Below, piece by piece: positions 54,120 through 63,299 of a DNA stretch of 64,000 nt. The stretch lies in contig NZ_VUNM01000006.1 of the NCBI RefSeq assembly GCF_009695655.1, forward strand, positions 33,070-97,069. Direction: 5' to 3'. The translations under genes and the position numbers were made by a program. The notes beneath the pieces were generated by a model. That model saw only the letters and a list, made by a program, of their open reading frames with translations. It was not told the DNA's origin and ran no database searches. Within the stretch, counting starts at the first letter, position 1. Each line of letters begins with the position of its first letter. Source of the DNA: Sharpea porci. Lineage in GTDB: Bacteria > Bacillota_I > Bacilli_A > Erysipelotrichales > Coprobacillaceae.

Positions 54120-56255
54120 TTATTTTCCAAGAGCGTCATTAATATCTGACTTGAGGACATCGGCTTTAGGACCATAGATAGCCTGTACACCATTATCCTT
54201 CTTCAAGAGTCCCTTGGCACCTTCTTTCTTCCAATCATCAACATCAGCAACTTTATTAATATCATTTACAGTTACTCTTAAACGTGTCATACAAGCGTCA
54301 ACTAACTGAATATTGTCACGACCACCAAGTAAATTAATAATAGCTTCGACCTGAGCACTACCTTCATGGGCAGTAGATGCTTCATCACTTTCCATGTCAT
54401 CATAGTTACCATTTCTACCAGGAGTAGCGAAGTTGAACTTCTTGATCATGAAGTTTGCAACAAAGTAACCAACAACGGCGAAGATAATACAAGCAATGAT
54501 GAAGTTAATGATATCGCCACCAAGACCAGCCTGGATGGACATAGGCATACGTGTTAAGAATTCGATATTACCAAATGAGTGTACTCTTAAGTGTACTAAG
54601 TCACTAGCTGCGAAAGCAAGACCCTGAAGAACTGCATAGACAAGATAAAGTGGAACAGCAGCAAACATGAACATGAATTCGATTGGTTCAGTAACACCAG
54701 TTAAGAATGTAGCAAGGAATGTAGAGACAAACATTGATTTATATTTATGTTGTTTATCTTTATCAACATTCTTGTACATTGCTAGTGAGAAACCAGCTAA
54801 CATACCAGTAGCACCAATCATCTGACCAACTTTGAAACGAGCTGGAGTAACTGTTGTAAGTAAGTGATGGTAAGCAGACATGTTGCCAGCTTTCTTAAGG
54901 TTGATTAAGTCTGTAACCCAAGCTAACCATAATGGATCCTGACCGAATACTTCTTTGCCCTTCTGAGCACCTGTTAAGATAGTATATGTACCACCAAATG
55001 AAGTATAGTTCATTGGAATTGTAAGCATATGATGAAGACCGAATGGTAATAAGAGACGTTCTAATGTACCATATACGAATGGTGCGATAAATGGAGCAGT
55101 CTTAGAAGATTGAGCAATCCATACACCAAAGGCATTAATACCACCCTGAACGAATGGCCATACAATTGACATCACGATAGCAATAACAACTGAGTGAACA
55201 ATAACCATTAATGGAACGAAACGTTTACCATTGAAGAATGAAAGAGCGTCTGGTAATTTACGGAAGTTGTAGTATTTGTTGTAAACAACACCACCAACGA
55301 AACCAGAAATAATACCTACAAAGACACCCATATTAAGTGCAGCAGAACCAAGTACTGTAGTGAAATAACCGCTGACTGGAATCTTTGCGCCAAAGAGTGT
55401 ATGTGTATAAACAGTTGTTGCACTGTTAACCATATCAGCTGTAACGCCAAAGATTGTACCAGTAATATTGTTGATTAAGATGAATGCGATAACAGCAGCA
55501 AATGCCCCACCAGCACGATCTTTTGCCCAGTTACCACCGATAGCAGCAGCAAAGAGAATATGTAAGTTGTTGATGACAGCCCAACCAATCTGTTCCATAA
55601 CAGTACCAATTGTCATGACAAATGAGACATCAGCACCAAACATCTGAACAACTTTACCAAGAGAAATCATTAAACCAGCAGCAGGCATAACAGCGATAAC
55701 TGTCATTAATGCTTTACCTAACTTCTGTAAGAAATCAAAGTTAAGACCTTTTTTCTTCTTACCTTCAGCAGGTACGTCTTTAGCAGCAGGTGCATCTTCA
55801 ATGACAAGCATATCTTGTCCAGCTTCATGACTACCTTCTTTGATGATTAGCTTCTTGCCTTCAAGATTTTCAGCTTTTGTGAAGACAACAGGAGTAATTG
55901 TGTTGATGCCTTTAGACTTAAAGAAATCTAAATCTGCTTCATACAACAAATCACCTTTTTCAACAACCTGACCTTCTTTTACATGCCAAGTAAAACCTTC
56001 GCCCTGTAAATTAACTGTTTCAAGACCAAAGTGAATAAGAATTTCAATACCATCGTCAGTCATTAAACCAACTGCATGTTTTGTAGGAGCCACCATTTTG
56101 ACTGTAACGTCTGCAGGTGCATAAACTTTCCCATCCTCTGGAATGATGGCACATCCATCACCCATCATCTTCTCACTGAAGACTGGATCTGGGACATCTG
56201 TGATTGGCACAACTTTGCCTTTAATAGGCATACCTAAAACTTTCCCCTTACTCAT
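54120..56255 (-). CDS. PTS maltose/glucose-family permease, EIIA-EIIC-EIIB fusion
   Basis: This 711-aa permease has the order EIIA (1 to about 160; phospho-H75 in EILIHFGLET), EIIC (about 170-600; LLLPFGLHHMLTIPMNYTSFGG, TEPIEFMFMF) and EIIB (about 630-711; phospho-C655 in DACMTRLRV). EIIA at the N-terminus is an uncommon order. The adjoining mapP, malQ and glgP genes indicate maltose as substrate. Its EIIA domain could also serve the EIIA-less permease at 18030. aggaggaaaaag precedes the start. Confidence 0.92.
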   Translation of the reverse strand: MSKGKVLGMPIKGKVVPITDVPDPVFSEKMMGDGCAIIPEDGKVYAPADVTVKMVAPTKHAVGLMTDDGIEILIHFGLETVNLQGEGFTWHVKEGQVVEKGDLLYEADLDFFKSKGINTITPVVFTKAENLEGKKLIIKEGSHEAGQDMLVIEDAPAAKDVPAEGKKKKGLNFDFLQKLGKALMTVIAVMPAAGLMISLGKVVQMFGADVSFVMTIGTVMEQIGWAVINNLHILFAAAIGGNWAKDRAGGAFAAVIAFILINNITGTIFGVTADMVNSATTVYTHTLFGAKIPVSGYFTTVLGSAALNMGVFVGIISGFVGGVVYNKYYNFRKLPDALSFFNGKRFVPLMVIVHSVVIAIVMSIVWPFVQGGINAFGVWIAQSSKTAPFIAPFVYGTLERLLLPFGLHHMLTIPMNYTSFGGTYTILTGAQKGKEVFGQDPLWLAWVTDLINLKKAGNMSAYHHLLTTVTPARFKVGQMIGATGMLAGFSLAMYKNVDKDKQHKYKSMFVSTFLATFLTGVTEPIEFMFMFAAVPLYLVYAVLQGLAFAASDLVHLRVHSFGNIEFLTRMPMSIQAGLGGDIINFIIACIIFAVVGYFVANFMIKKFNFATPGRNGNYDDMESDEASTAHEGSAQVEAIINLLGGRDNIQLVDACMTRLRVTVNDINKVADVDDWKKEGAKGLLKKDNGVQAIYGPKADVLKSDINDALGK

Positions 56256-56343
56256 TTCTTTTTCCTCCTGTAATGGGTTTTACAAGATAGCAACTTTTTC
56301 CCGTTTAATGCTATCTCTTCTTTACACATCCTATTTTATAGAA

Positions 56344-56470
56344 TGTAAAAGCTTACACAAGATAGTTTACGCAATATTCTTCTCTATTTACGCAAACATC
56401 ATGCATAAATTAGCGCAAACTTAGTGCAACGGTTGACAAATGCATGATTTAAGCGAAAAATAGGTGTGAG
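56344..56470. promoter_or_regulatory. Divergent control region of the maltose operon: cre-like site and four LacI half-sites
   Basis: TGTAAAAGCTTACA (56344-56357) matches the catabolite cre consensus at all but one central position. Four same-orientation elements follow: TTTACGCAA (56366), TTTACGCAAA (56387), TTAGCGCAAA (56410) and TTAGTGCAAC (56421); their GCAA cores are 21, 23 and 11 bp apart. The last runs into ggttgac to give a LacI-type palindrome. A TTGACA (56433-56438) may be the -35 of the lacI-type gene. Confidence 0.6.
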
Positions 56471-56478
56471 GTGATTTT

Positions 56479-57471
56479 ATGGCAATAACAATTAAAGATA
56501 TCGCAAAAAAGGCAGGCGTATCGCCTTCAACCGTTTCTCGTACCATCAACAACCATTATTCCATCAGTGAAGAGACAAAAGCCAAAGTTAGAGCGGTTAT
56601 GGACGAACTTGGATATGTTTATGACAAAAGCCATTTACAGACCCATACTATTGGCGTTGTCTTTCCAAGATCAATGGTCGATGTTTACGAAAATCCCTTT
56701 TATCTTGAAATCGTGCGTGGTATTAGTTATCTCTGTAATAAAGAGCACTACACCCTTAATTTAATTACAGGTGCTGATGTCAGAGAAATTAAAACCAGCA
56801 TCGAGATTGCTGATTGTGAAGGCTATATCTTCTTATATGCGGATATCAATGAAGCCCTTACGCATTATATGGTCGAACATGAGATTCCTTATATTGTCAT
56901 TGGTAAGCCAGAAATGCAATCTGTTACATCGTTAAGTGTTGATACGGATAATGTACAGGCTGGCTATGAAGCTGTGAAATATCTCATTGGTAAGGGACAT
57001 AAAAAGATTGGCTATATCGGAGCTGAAAAACATGCCCAGTATTCCCTTGATCGCCGTATTGGCTATACACAAGCCATCACTGAAGCAGGCTATCCCCTTC
57101 GCGATAATTACATTCATACGCTTTCCTCAAGTTATACCTACAGTCCTGATGACATTCTTTCTTTATTAAGAAGTGAAAACTGTCCAACAGCTTTTGTTGT
57201 ATGTGATGATATTTATGCCGTTATTATGACAAGGCTCATTGATGAAGTAGGGAAGAGAGTACCTGATGATATTTCTCTTATTAGCTTCAATAATTCAATC
57301 TTTGCCCGTCTTGCCAATCCACCACTTACAACAGTTGATGTTAATCCTAACCAGCTAGGTATGGAGGCCGTTGTTCAGATTGTCAAACATATTGAAACAC
57401 CAACAATGTTTGCGACAAGAACTATAGTTCCTTTTACAATTCGTAAACGCCAAAGCGTTAAAAGTGTATAA
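56479..57471 (+). CDS. LacI family repressor of the maltose operon (MalR-like)
   Basis: This 330-aa regulator has the LacI helix-turn-helix ITIKDIAKKAGVSPSTVSRT at residues 3-22 and the hinge helix following it, then a periplasmic-binding-like sensor domain (HTIGVVFPRSM, GYEAVKYLIGKGHKKIGYIG). It is divergent from the maltose PTS operon with 223 bp between, containing repeated GCAA-type half-sites. It most likely represses that operon until maltose or a metabolite is present. gtgaggtgattttATG gives the start. Confidence 0.92.
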   Translation: MAITIKDIAKKAGVSPSTVSRTINNHYSISEETKAKVRAVMDELGYVYDKSHLQTHTIGVVFPRSMVDVYENPFYLEIVRGISYLCNKEHYTLNLITGADVREIKTSIEIADCEGYIFLYADINEALTHYMVEHEIPYIVIGKPEMQSVTSLSVDTDNVQAGYEAVKYLIGKGHKKIGYIGAEKHAQYSLDRRIGYTQAITEAGYPLRDNYIHTLSSSYTYSPDDILSLLRSENCPTAFVVCDDIYAVIMTRLIDEVGKRVPDDISLISFNNSIFARLANPPLTTVDVNPNQLGMEAVVQIVKHIETPTMFATRTIVPFTIRKRQSVKSV

Positions 57472-57652
57472 TTTTTTACCACATTCACAATATAATATTG
57501 ATAAACTAACGCAATCCTTAGAAGATTTTTTGAAAAAATATCACTAAGGCTAACTAGATAGTAACATGTTGATTGTCTTAAATCTTTTGCATAGTGTATA
57601 ATCATAATATTCTCGTATATATCTAAGAAATCTATTATTAAGAGGTAGGAAA

Positions 57653-58432
57653 ATGGACATAAAAATCATCTTTTTTGATATTGATGGAACACTGAAAAGC
57701 TTTCATAATGATGGTTTAACACCAGGGGTTATTGACGCACTTCGCCAAGTACAGCAATGTGGCATTAAGATCTTTATAGCAACGGGGAGAGCTCCTTATA
57801 TGTTGCCACATTTTGATGGTGTGGATTTTGATGGCTATCTGTGCTTTAATGGCGGCTATAGCTATACAAAGGACCGTATACTTTATCATAATCCTTTGGA
57901 CAGGAAGGATATCGAGCAGCTATTTCATAATGCCAAGAATATGAATGAAGATGTATTGGTAGCTGGAATAGAAGAAATGAGTGCAACAGGTCTCAACAAG
58001 GCGCTTGAAGACTATATGAGTTTTGCGAAATTACGACTTACCAATTATGGTGGAGAACACTTACAAAATGTCCTTAATAACGAAGTCTACCAGCTCATGG
58101 TTGGGACAAAGGAAGAAGAGGACGCACAGCTACTTAAGGGTATTACACGTTTGAAGATCACGAGATGGTGGGATTGTGCTTGCGATATTGTCAATCGAGA
58201 CTGCTCTAAATCACAGGGCATTAGTCATGTTTTAGATGTTTATGGTTATAAGAGAGAAAATGTTATGGCTTTTGGCGATGGTGGTAATGACATGGACATG
58301 TTGGAATATGCAGGTATTGGAGTAGCCATGGGCAATGCGAAAGAGAAAGTGAAAGCCTGTGCTAACTATGTGACAGATTCTGTTGATGATGATGGTGTTG
58401 TTACAGCATTAAAACATTTCCATATTATATAG
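57653..58432 (+). CDS. HAD superfamily Cof-type phosphatase
   Basis: This 259-aa enzyme has motif I FFDIDGTLKS, motif II IATGRAP and motif IV GDGGNDMDMLEYAG. Note GDGGND with a second glycine, as in YidA-like proteins. A C2 cap lies at about 80-185. It probably dephosphorylates a sugar phosphate. aagaggtaggaaa precedes ATG. The mini-rubredoxin gene follows 11 nt downstream. Confidence 0.92.
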   Translation: MDIKIIFFDIDGTLKSFHNDGLTPGVIDALRQVQQCGIKIFIATGRAPYMLPHFDGVDFDGYLCFNGGYSYTKDRILYHNPLDRKDIEQLFHNAKNMNEDVLVAGIEEMSATGLNKALEDYMSFAKLRLTNYGGEHLQNVLNNEVYQLMVGTKEEEDAQLLKGITRLKITRWWDCACDIVNRDCSKSQGISHVLDVYGYKRENVMAFGDGGNDMDMLEYAGIGVAMGNAKEKVKACANYVTDSVDDDGVVTALKHFHII

Positions 58433-58443
58433 AGAGGATGAAC

Positions 58444-58575
58444 ATGATGAAATATAAGTGTGATATATGTGGTTATGTTTATGATGAGGACTTAGAGGAA
58501 AAACCAGTCAGTGATCTTGACTGTTGTCCTCAATGTCATATGGATCAAACCCATCTTAAACCTATCGACGAATAG
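58444..58575 (+). CDS. Short rubredoxin-like protein
   Basis: This 43-codon gene encodes two CxxC metal-binding knuckles: YKCDICGYVYDEDLEE and CCPQCHMDQTH. Rubredoxins have the same CxxCGY...CPxC pattern, with iron bound by four cysteines, but usually a longer loop between the pairs and about 52 residues. Here the spacing is shortened by roughly ten residues, as in rubredoxin-like C-terminal domains of rubrerythrins. It lies 11 nt behind a HAD gene with agagg 6 nt upstream, so it is likely to be expressed as electron carrier or zinc protein. Confidence 0.75.
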   Translation: MMKYKCDICGYVYDEDLEEKPVSDLDCCPQCHMDQTHLKPIDE

Positions 58576-58634
58576 AGTGATGATATAATGATTGTGCTTT
58601 ATACTTTTTTCGATATAATACATGTGGTGATATT

Positions 58635-59909
58635 ATGATCAAAATTGTACAAGAAAAAGAAGCAAAATTTATAACGCATGCTGGCTCCTTCCATGCCGAT
58701 GAAGTCATGGCAACGGCATTACTTGAAATACTCTATGATGAGATCTTGCTGGCAAGAGTGGGCGAGGTGCAAGATGCAAGAGAAGATGCCTTTATCTATG
58801 ATGTGGGCTTAGGAAGCTATGATCATCATAAAGAAGATAAGGCGAGAAGAGAAAATGGTATTGCTTATTCATCCGTTGGGCTTATATGGCGTGATTATGG
58901 CAAGGAAGTTCTTAAGAAAATGGGTATTGAAGATAATCTGGAAGATTATTTCTTAGATATCGATGAACAACTCATTATGCCCATTGATGCATTAGACAAT
59001 GGGGAAGGAGAACGTGCACCCATGACCATCACGAGTGTCATTTCCCTCAATAATCCGTTTTGGAATGCAAAGAAGACAAGTGATGAAGCATTTCTTGAAT
59101 CGGTTGCTTTTGCCCATACTGTATTTTGTGGTTATGTCGATTATTTAACAACTGTTTATCAAAATCATGAACTAGATTGGGATGAAGGCTATGAATGGTT
59201 GGACCAAGTCTTAAAGAAACTTGTGCTTAATGTTGCCAATAAGGCAAACTGCTTTATTTATAATGAAGAAGGGAATGCACTTGATATGTGGGATGAATAT
59301 GGAGAAGATGTTTTGACTTACTATCAGTGTCCTGCTGAACATGCCCATCAAGGTGTTCATAATGTTCGCAAAATGTTTATTGATCCACTTTCCTATGAAC
59401 GCCCTGAATATGAAGGCATCACATCCTTTCCCATCGAACAAATAGCGATTATTCTAGATCATCATCAAGGAGAAGCAATGTTGGAAAAGATCTTTGATCG
59501 TTGTATTGAATCAGAAGCAAGTCGTCTTTGTGGTAATGACTATGTTGAACAATGCATTGATTTAGCTCAGGATCATATTGTCGTATTAAAAAAGTTTGCC
59601 CCATGGAAAGGGACGTTGTTGAAATCAGAAAGTCCTAAAGCCAATGATGTCTATCTTGTTGTCTTTCCTTCCCAAAGAGGCGGATGGAACTACCAGGGGA
59701 TTCCGCTCTCACCGGCAAGCTTTGACACACGTATAACTGTACCAGAAGAATGGTGTGGCAAAAGGGATCAGGAATTAGCTGAGTTAACAGGCATTAAGGG
59801 AGCACGCTTTATTCATCCCAATGGCTTTATTGGGGGTACGGATAGCTTTGAAGCAACGATTGCTTTAGCAAGAGCCATCATAGCTTATACAGAAAGTCAA
59901 AAGAAATAA
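58635..59909 (+). CDS. MYG1 family protein (DHH-like phosphoesterase/exonuclease)
   Basis: This 424-aa protein has the MYG1 hallmarks THAGSFHADEVMATALL, YDVGLGSYDHHKE, and near the end HPNGFIGG. The DHH-type DHH/HADE metal site suggests a phosphodiesterase; eukaryotic MYG1 is a 3'-5' RNA exonuclease. It is longer than many bacterial homologues. A central region (about 180-280; WDEGYEWLDQVL, NVRKMFIDPLSYERPEYEG) seems to be additional or poorly conserved. It is preceded by a weak tgtggtgat ribosome site. Confidence 0.85.
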   Translation: MIKIVQEKEAKFITHAGSFHADEVMATALLEILYDEILLARVGEVQDAREDAFIYDVGLGSYDHHKEDKARRENGIAYSSVGLIWRDYGKEVLKKMGIEDNLEDYFLDIDEQLIMPIDALDNGEGERAPMTITSVISLNNPFWNAKKTSDEAFLESVAFAHTVFCGYVDYLTTVYQNHELDWDEGYEWLDQVLKKLVLNVANKANCFIYNEEGNALDMWDEYGEDVLTYYQCPAEHAHQGVHNVRKMFIDPLSYERPEYEGITSFPIEQIAIILDHHQGEAMLEKIFDRCIESEASRLCGNDYVEQCIDLAQDHIVVLKKFAPWKGTLLKSESPKANDVYLVVFPSQRGGWNYQGIPLSPASFDTRITVPEEWCGKRDQELAELTGIKGARFIHPNGFIGGTDSFEATIALARAIIAYTESQKK

Positions 59910-59942
59910 GCTCTATCGCCAATGACGATAGAGCTCTTTTTT
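59909..59942. terminator. Bidirectional terminator between MYG1 and the oxidoreductase gene
   Basis: Perfect 10-bp arms agctctatcg / cgatagagct are followed by T6. The hairpin begins on the last base of the MYG1 stop codon and ends beside the convergent stop. Confidence 0.88.
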
Positions 59943-62721
59943 AGTCTTTTTTCATTTTTATTTTGATTGAACGCTTTATGGCATAAGGGGCAAAGGCTTT
60001 TAATTTACCATTTTCAGCTGTAAACATTCTTGTATTTTCTGGCTTGTCTCTTGAAAGATGAATGGCATCGAATTCACATTTTGTCGTACATAAACCACAT
60101 CCAATACATCTATTGACATCAACAAATGTTGCACCACAATGAAGACAACGATTTGTCTCATTCTTGACTTGTTTTTCAGTAAAAGGCATGCGTAAGTCAT
60201 CAAAGCTCTTTGCCGCTTTCTTAATGCCAGGAATCTGACGAGAAGCATTATCGTAGCTTTCAATAGAAATATTGTTTTTATCGAGTTCATCAAAATGACG
60301 CAAATCACGCCCGATTGTGAGTGATTGCCCTTTGTGGACATAACGGTGAATGGACTCATAGCCATCTCTGCCATCAGCAATGGCATCAATCGCAAAGCGT
60401 GGACCATGATAGATATCCCCACCAACAAAGATATCTTCCTCACCTGTTTGTCTTGTCACGGGATCGGCAATGATTGTACCATTCTCTCTTATTTCAACCA
60501 AGCTATGATCTAATAAATGACCAAAGACTGGTGCTTGTCCAATGGCTAGTAGGATATGATCACATGGTATTTCTTTAGTTGTTGTATCATCATAGATAGG
60601 ATTAAAATGTCCTTCCTTATCATAAACCTGGATACAACGCTTAAAGATCATGCTTTTAATCTTGTCATTTTCAACAACGATTTCCTGTGGTCCCCAGCCG
60701 TAATTGATATCAACACCTTCTTGTAAGGCTTCTTCAACTTCTTGTATATCAGCAGGCATTTCTTTTGGTGATTCGAGACAGAACATCATTGTCTTTGAAC
60801 TGTTGATTCTTGCGGCTGTACGAGCAACATCAATCGCAACATTACCACCACCAATAACAACCGTTCTTCCATTTAAAATATCTATTTGACCATGGTTAAC
60901 ACGGTTAAGGAATTCAACACCGTTGAGGGCATATTCTTCATTGGATATGTTGATTTTTCGACCTGTCTGCATACCAATGGCTAGATAGAACGCTTTGTAG
61001 CCTTGTTTTCTTAAATCCTGAAGAGTGATATCTTCACCAACATTGACACCACACTTAATCTTCACACCCATTTTCTCAATCACACTTATTTCTTTTTGAA
61101 TCAAAGTGCGGTCTAAACGGAAGGAAGGAATGCCATAACGTAACATACCGCCAGGTTCTTCTTCTTTTTCAAAGATTGTCACTGGATAACCATGCATACG
61201 TAAATAATAGGCAGCAGATAAACCGGCAGGACCAGCACCGATAATAGCAACCTTATAAGTATCATCCCACATCTTACCAATATCATTAGAACATTTTGGA
61301 ATATAGAGATTTTCATGACTTAATGCATGTATTGAGACAAACTTCTTGATTTCATCAATAGCTACTGCCTCATCAATTGTCCCTCTTGTACATTCATCTT
61401 CACAACGACGATTACAAATAGCCCCACATACAGCAGGCAAAGGATTATCTTGCATAATCAATTGATATGCATCATCATAACGACCTTGCTTTGCGAGTTC
61501 AATATAACCTTGAACAGCAATATGAGCAGGACAGGCAGACTTACATGGTGCTGTCCCTGTTTTGTAGGTATGTAGTTTTGCATCTTCTCTAAAATGCTTA
61601 TTCCATTTTTCTGGTCCCCATTTCGTTGCATCTGGTAATTCGGTGAGGGGATATGTCTGGCTTTCACCATCTTTAAGACATAGCTTTTGTCCGAGTTTTG
61701 CAGCGCCAACAGGACATATTTCTACACACTTACCACAGCCGACACAGTTATCTGGATTGACATGGGCACGATAAGCTGAGGCCGAAAGGTTAGGCGTATT
61801 AAAGAGCTGGGATGTGCGTAAAGCATTACATGTAGAGGTATTACAATTACAAATACCAACAATTTTATCTTCACCATCTAGATTTGTGATTTGATGGACA
61901 TAGCCCTTTTCTTCAGCGTTCTGTAAGATTTCCATTGCTTCATCATATGTAATATAATGGGCATCTTTATGTGATTCCACAATATATTCCGCCATATCAC
62001 CAACCGCTAAGCAATAATAATCCTCAACATTACCATCACCTTCTCCACGAATGGTCTGTTGTCTACGACAAGAACAAATATCTGCACAAATCTTGTCATA
62101 CTTTTTTAGCCAGTAGGATAGCTTTTCAAGGGAAACAGCTTTACTATTTGCCTCAATGGCCTTTTCAACAGGAATGACATGCATCCCTATACCACCGCCT
62201 CCTGGAGGAACCATGTGGGCAATCTTGCCAACGGGAACACTTGAAGCATAATTGAAGAAGGTGGCTACTTCAGGATGTTTTTCAAGAAGCTTACCATTCA
62301 TCATCATATATTCTCCACTACCAACAACCCATTGTGGCACGAAGTATTGTTTATGATGTGCGCTATTATCACGATCGAATTCCAATAAGCCTATTTGGGC
62401 AATCTTCTCTGCCATGGCTTCAGCTTCATCTGCGCTCATTTGATTTCTTTGAGCAAGTTCATACTTTGTCAGTTTAACGGTACGCTTTTTCTTGAATGAC
62501 AACATAAAGCGTATTTCATCTTTTTCCAACAAACGATCAATCAACCAGAATTCAGGATTGTTTTCAGGTACTTTCTTCGTAAGTGCCATTTTCATGTCAC
62601 TTGTAATCATGACAACAAGTTTCTTGATGAGCTTAGCTTTTTCTTCATCAGCACACTTATAATCATCAGGAAGAAAGTCTGCATCATTGAACATATAGTT
62701 CTTATAATCTTCTCTTATCAT
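59941..62721 (-). CDS. Large Fe-S/FAD oxidoreductase (GltD-like) with N-terminal ferredoxin-type region
   Basis: This 926-aa protein is a mosaic. Residues 1 to about 310 contain a winged-helix-like and cysteine-rich part (ADICSCRRQ, GICNCNTSTCNA). At about 318-350 a ferredoxin motif CVGCGKCVEICP binds 4Fe-4S. About 395-460 are the GltD Fe-S segment (CKSACPAHIAVQGYI, ICNRRCEDEC). The FAD/NAD(P) domains follow (VAIIGAGPAGLSAAYY, VVIGGGNVAIDVARTA), and a second ferredoxin motif CIGCGLCTTKCEF sits near 890. It should shuttle electrons between NAD(P)H and a ferredoxin or substrate; the partner is unknown. Confidence 0.88.
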   Translation of the reverse strand: MIREDYKNYMFNDADFLPDDYKCADEEKAKLIKKLVVMITSDMKMALTKKVPENNPEFWLIDRLLEKDEIRFMLSFKKKRTVKLTKYELAQRNQMSADEAEAMAEKIAQIGLLEFDRDNSAHHKQYFVPQWVVGSGEYMMMNGKLLEKHPEVATFFNYASSVPVGKIAHMVPPGGGGIGMHVIPVEKAIEANSKAVSLEKLSYWLKKYDKICADICSCRRQQTIRGEGDGNVEDYYCLAVGDMAEYIVESHKDAHYITYDEAMEILQNAEEKGYVHQITNLDGEDKIVGICNCNTSTCNALRTSQLFNTPNLSASAYRAHVNPDNCVGCGKCVEICPVGAAKLGQKLCLKDGESQTYPLTELPDATKWGPEKWNKHFREDAKLHTYKTGTAPCKSACPAHIAVQGYIELAKQGRYDDAYQLIMQDNPLPAVCGAICNRRCEDECTRGTIDEAVAIDEIKKFVSIHALSHENLYIPKCSNDIGKMWDDTYKVAIIGAGPAGLSAAYYLRMHGYPVTIFEKEEEPGGMLRYGIPSFRLDRTLIQKEISVIEKMGVKIKCGVNVGEDITLQDLRKQGYKAFYLAIGMQTGRKINISNEEYALNGVEFLNRVNHGQIDILNGRTVVIGGGNVAIDVARTAARINSSKTMMFCLESPKEMPADIQEVEEALQEGVDINYGWGPQEIVVENDKIKSMIFKRCIQVYDKEGHFNPIYDDTTTKEIPCDHILLAIGQAPVFGHLLDHSLVEIRENGTIIADPVTRQTGEEDIFVGGDIYHGPRFAIDAIADGRDGYESIHRYVHKGQSLTIGRDLRHFDELDKNNISIESYDNASRQIPGIKKAAKSFDDLRMPFTEKQVKNETNRCLHCGATFVDVNRCIGCGLCTTKCEFDAIHLSRDKPENTRMFTAENGKLKAFAPYAIKRSIKIKMKKD

Positions 62722-62868
62722 GTACTTACCTCTTATAAATGTTTATATCTATACATATTTTAGTGCATTTTAGTCTACAAAAACAATGTTTCACAAAAAA
62801 GTAATAAAAACAAAAAAGTGCCTATTGCTTAACACAAATCAAAAAATCATTTAAAATAGATATAGAAA

Positions 62869-62882
62869 TGAAAGCGTATACA
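62869..62882 (+). promoter_or_regulatory. cre-like catabolite site before the small gene at 62902
   Basis: TGAAAGCGTATACA matches the CcpA cre consensus TGWAARCGYTWWCW with one mismatch. It lies about 20 bp before the ATG, between promoter and gene. Confidence 0.45.
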
Positions 62883-62901
62883 AATAAGGGAGATGAATAT
62901 T

Positions 62902-63255
62902 ATGAAAAATTATAATGTGTACCTCTATCATGACAATGAACCAATCACACAAGTGAAAGCAAGAAATACTCTTGATGCCTATATGAAGGCTTATCAAAAA
63001 GTACCTGATGAAGAAGAAAATGCACTAACAGTGAGAGAAGCTTGGTCAGAAATCCAGAATGAATATTTAGATGAAAATGGTCAGCCAAGAGTAGCAGAAA
63101 TACGTGCAAGTGCTTATACAGGTGAAAATCATGAACATAATACTGTTTACGGTGTAAAGATTGTATTGCCAGATAATGCGAATTTGGATATTCGTGCTGA
63201 TTATGACAAGAATGGCTTTTTTAATGTTTATCTTAATGGTAAGAAAATTTATTAA
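62902..63255 (+). CDS. Conserved-looking 117-aa protein of unknown function
   Basis: The protein is acidic and soluble, with alternating strands and helices (YNVYLYHDNEPI, ARNTLDAYMKAYQKV, VYGVKIVLPDNANLDIRADYDKNG). ATG 62902 has agggag 9 nt upstream; ATG 62893 overlaps that site. A cre-like element lies just before it. No family is recognised. It precedes a HAD gene by 44 nt and may share its transcript. Confidence 0.65.
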   Translation: MKNYNVYLYHDNEPITQVKARNTLDAYMKAYQKVPDEEENALTVREAWSEIQNEYLDENGQPRVAEIRASAYTGENHEHNTVYGVKIVLPDNANLDIRADYDKNGFFNVYLNGKKIY

Positions 63256-63299
63256 CAATGATAGGGGCGTGAATGCCCCTATTCAATTAGGGAGAGGTA

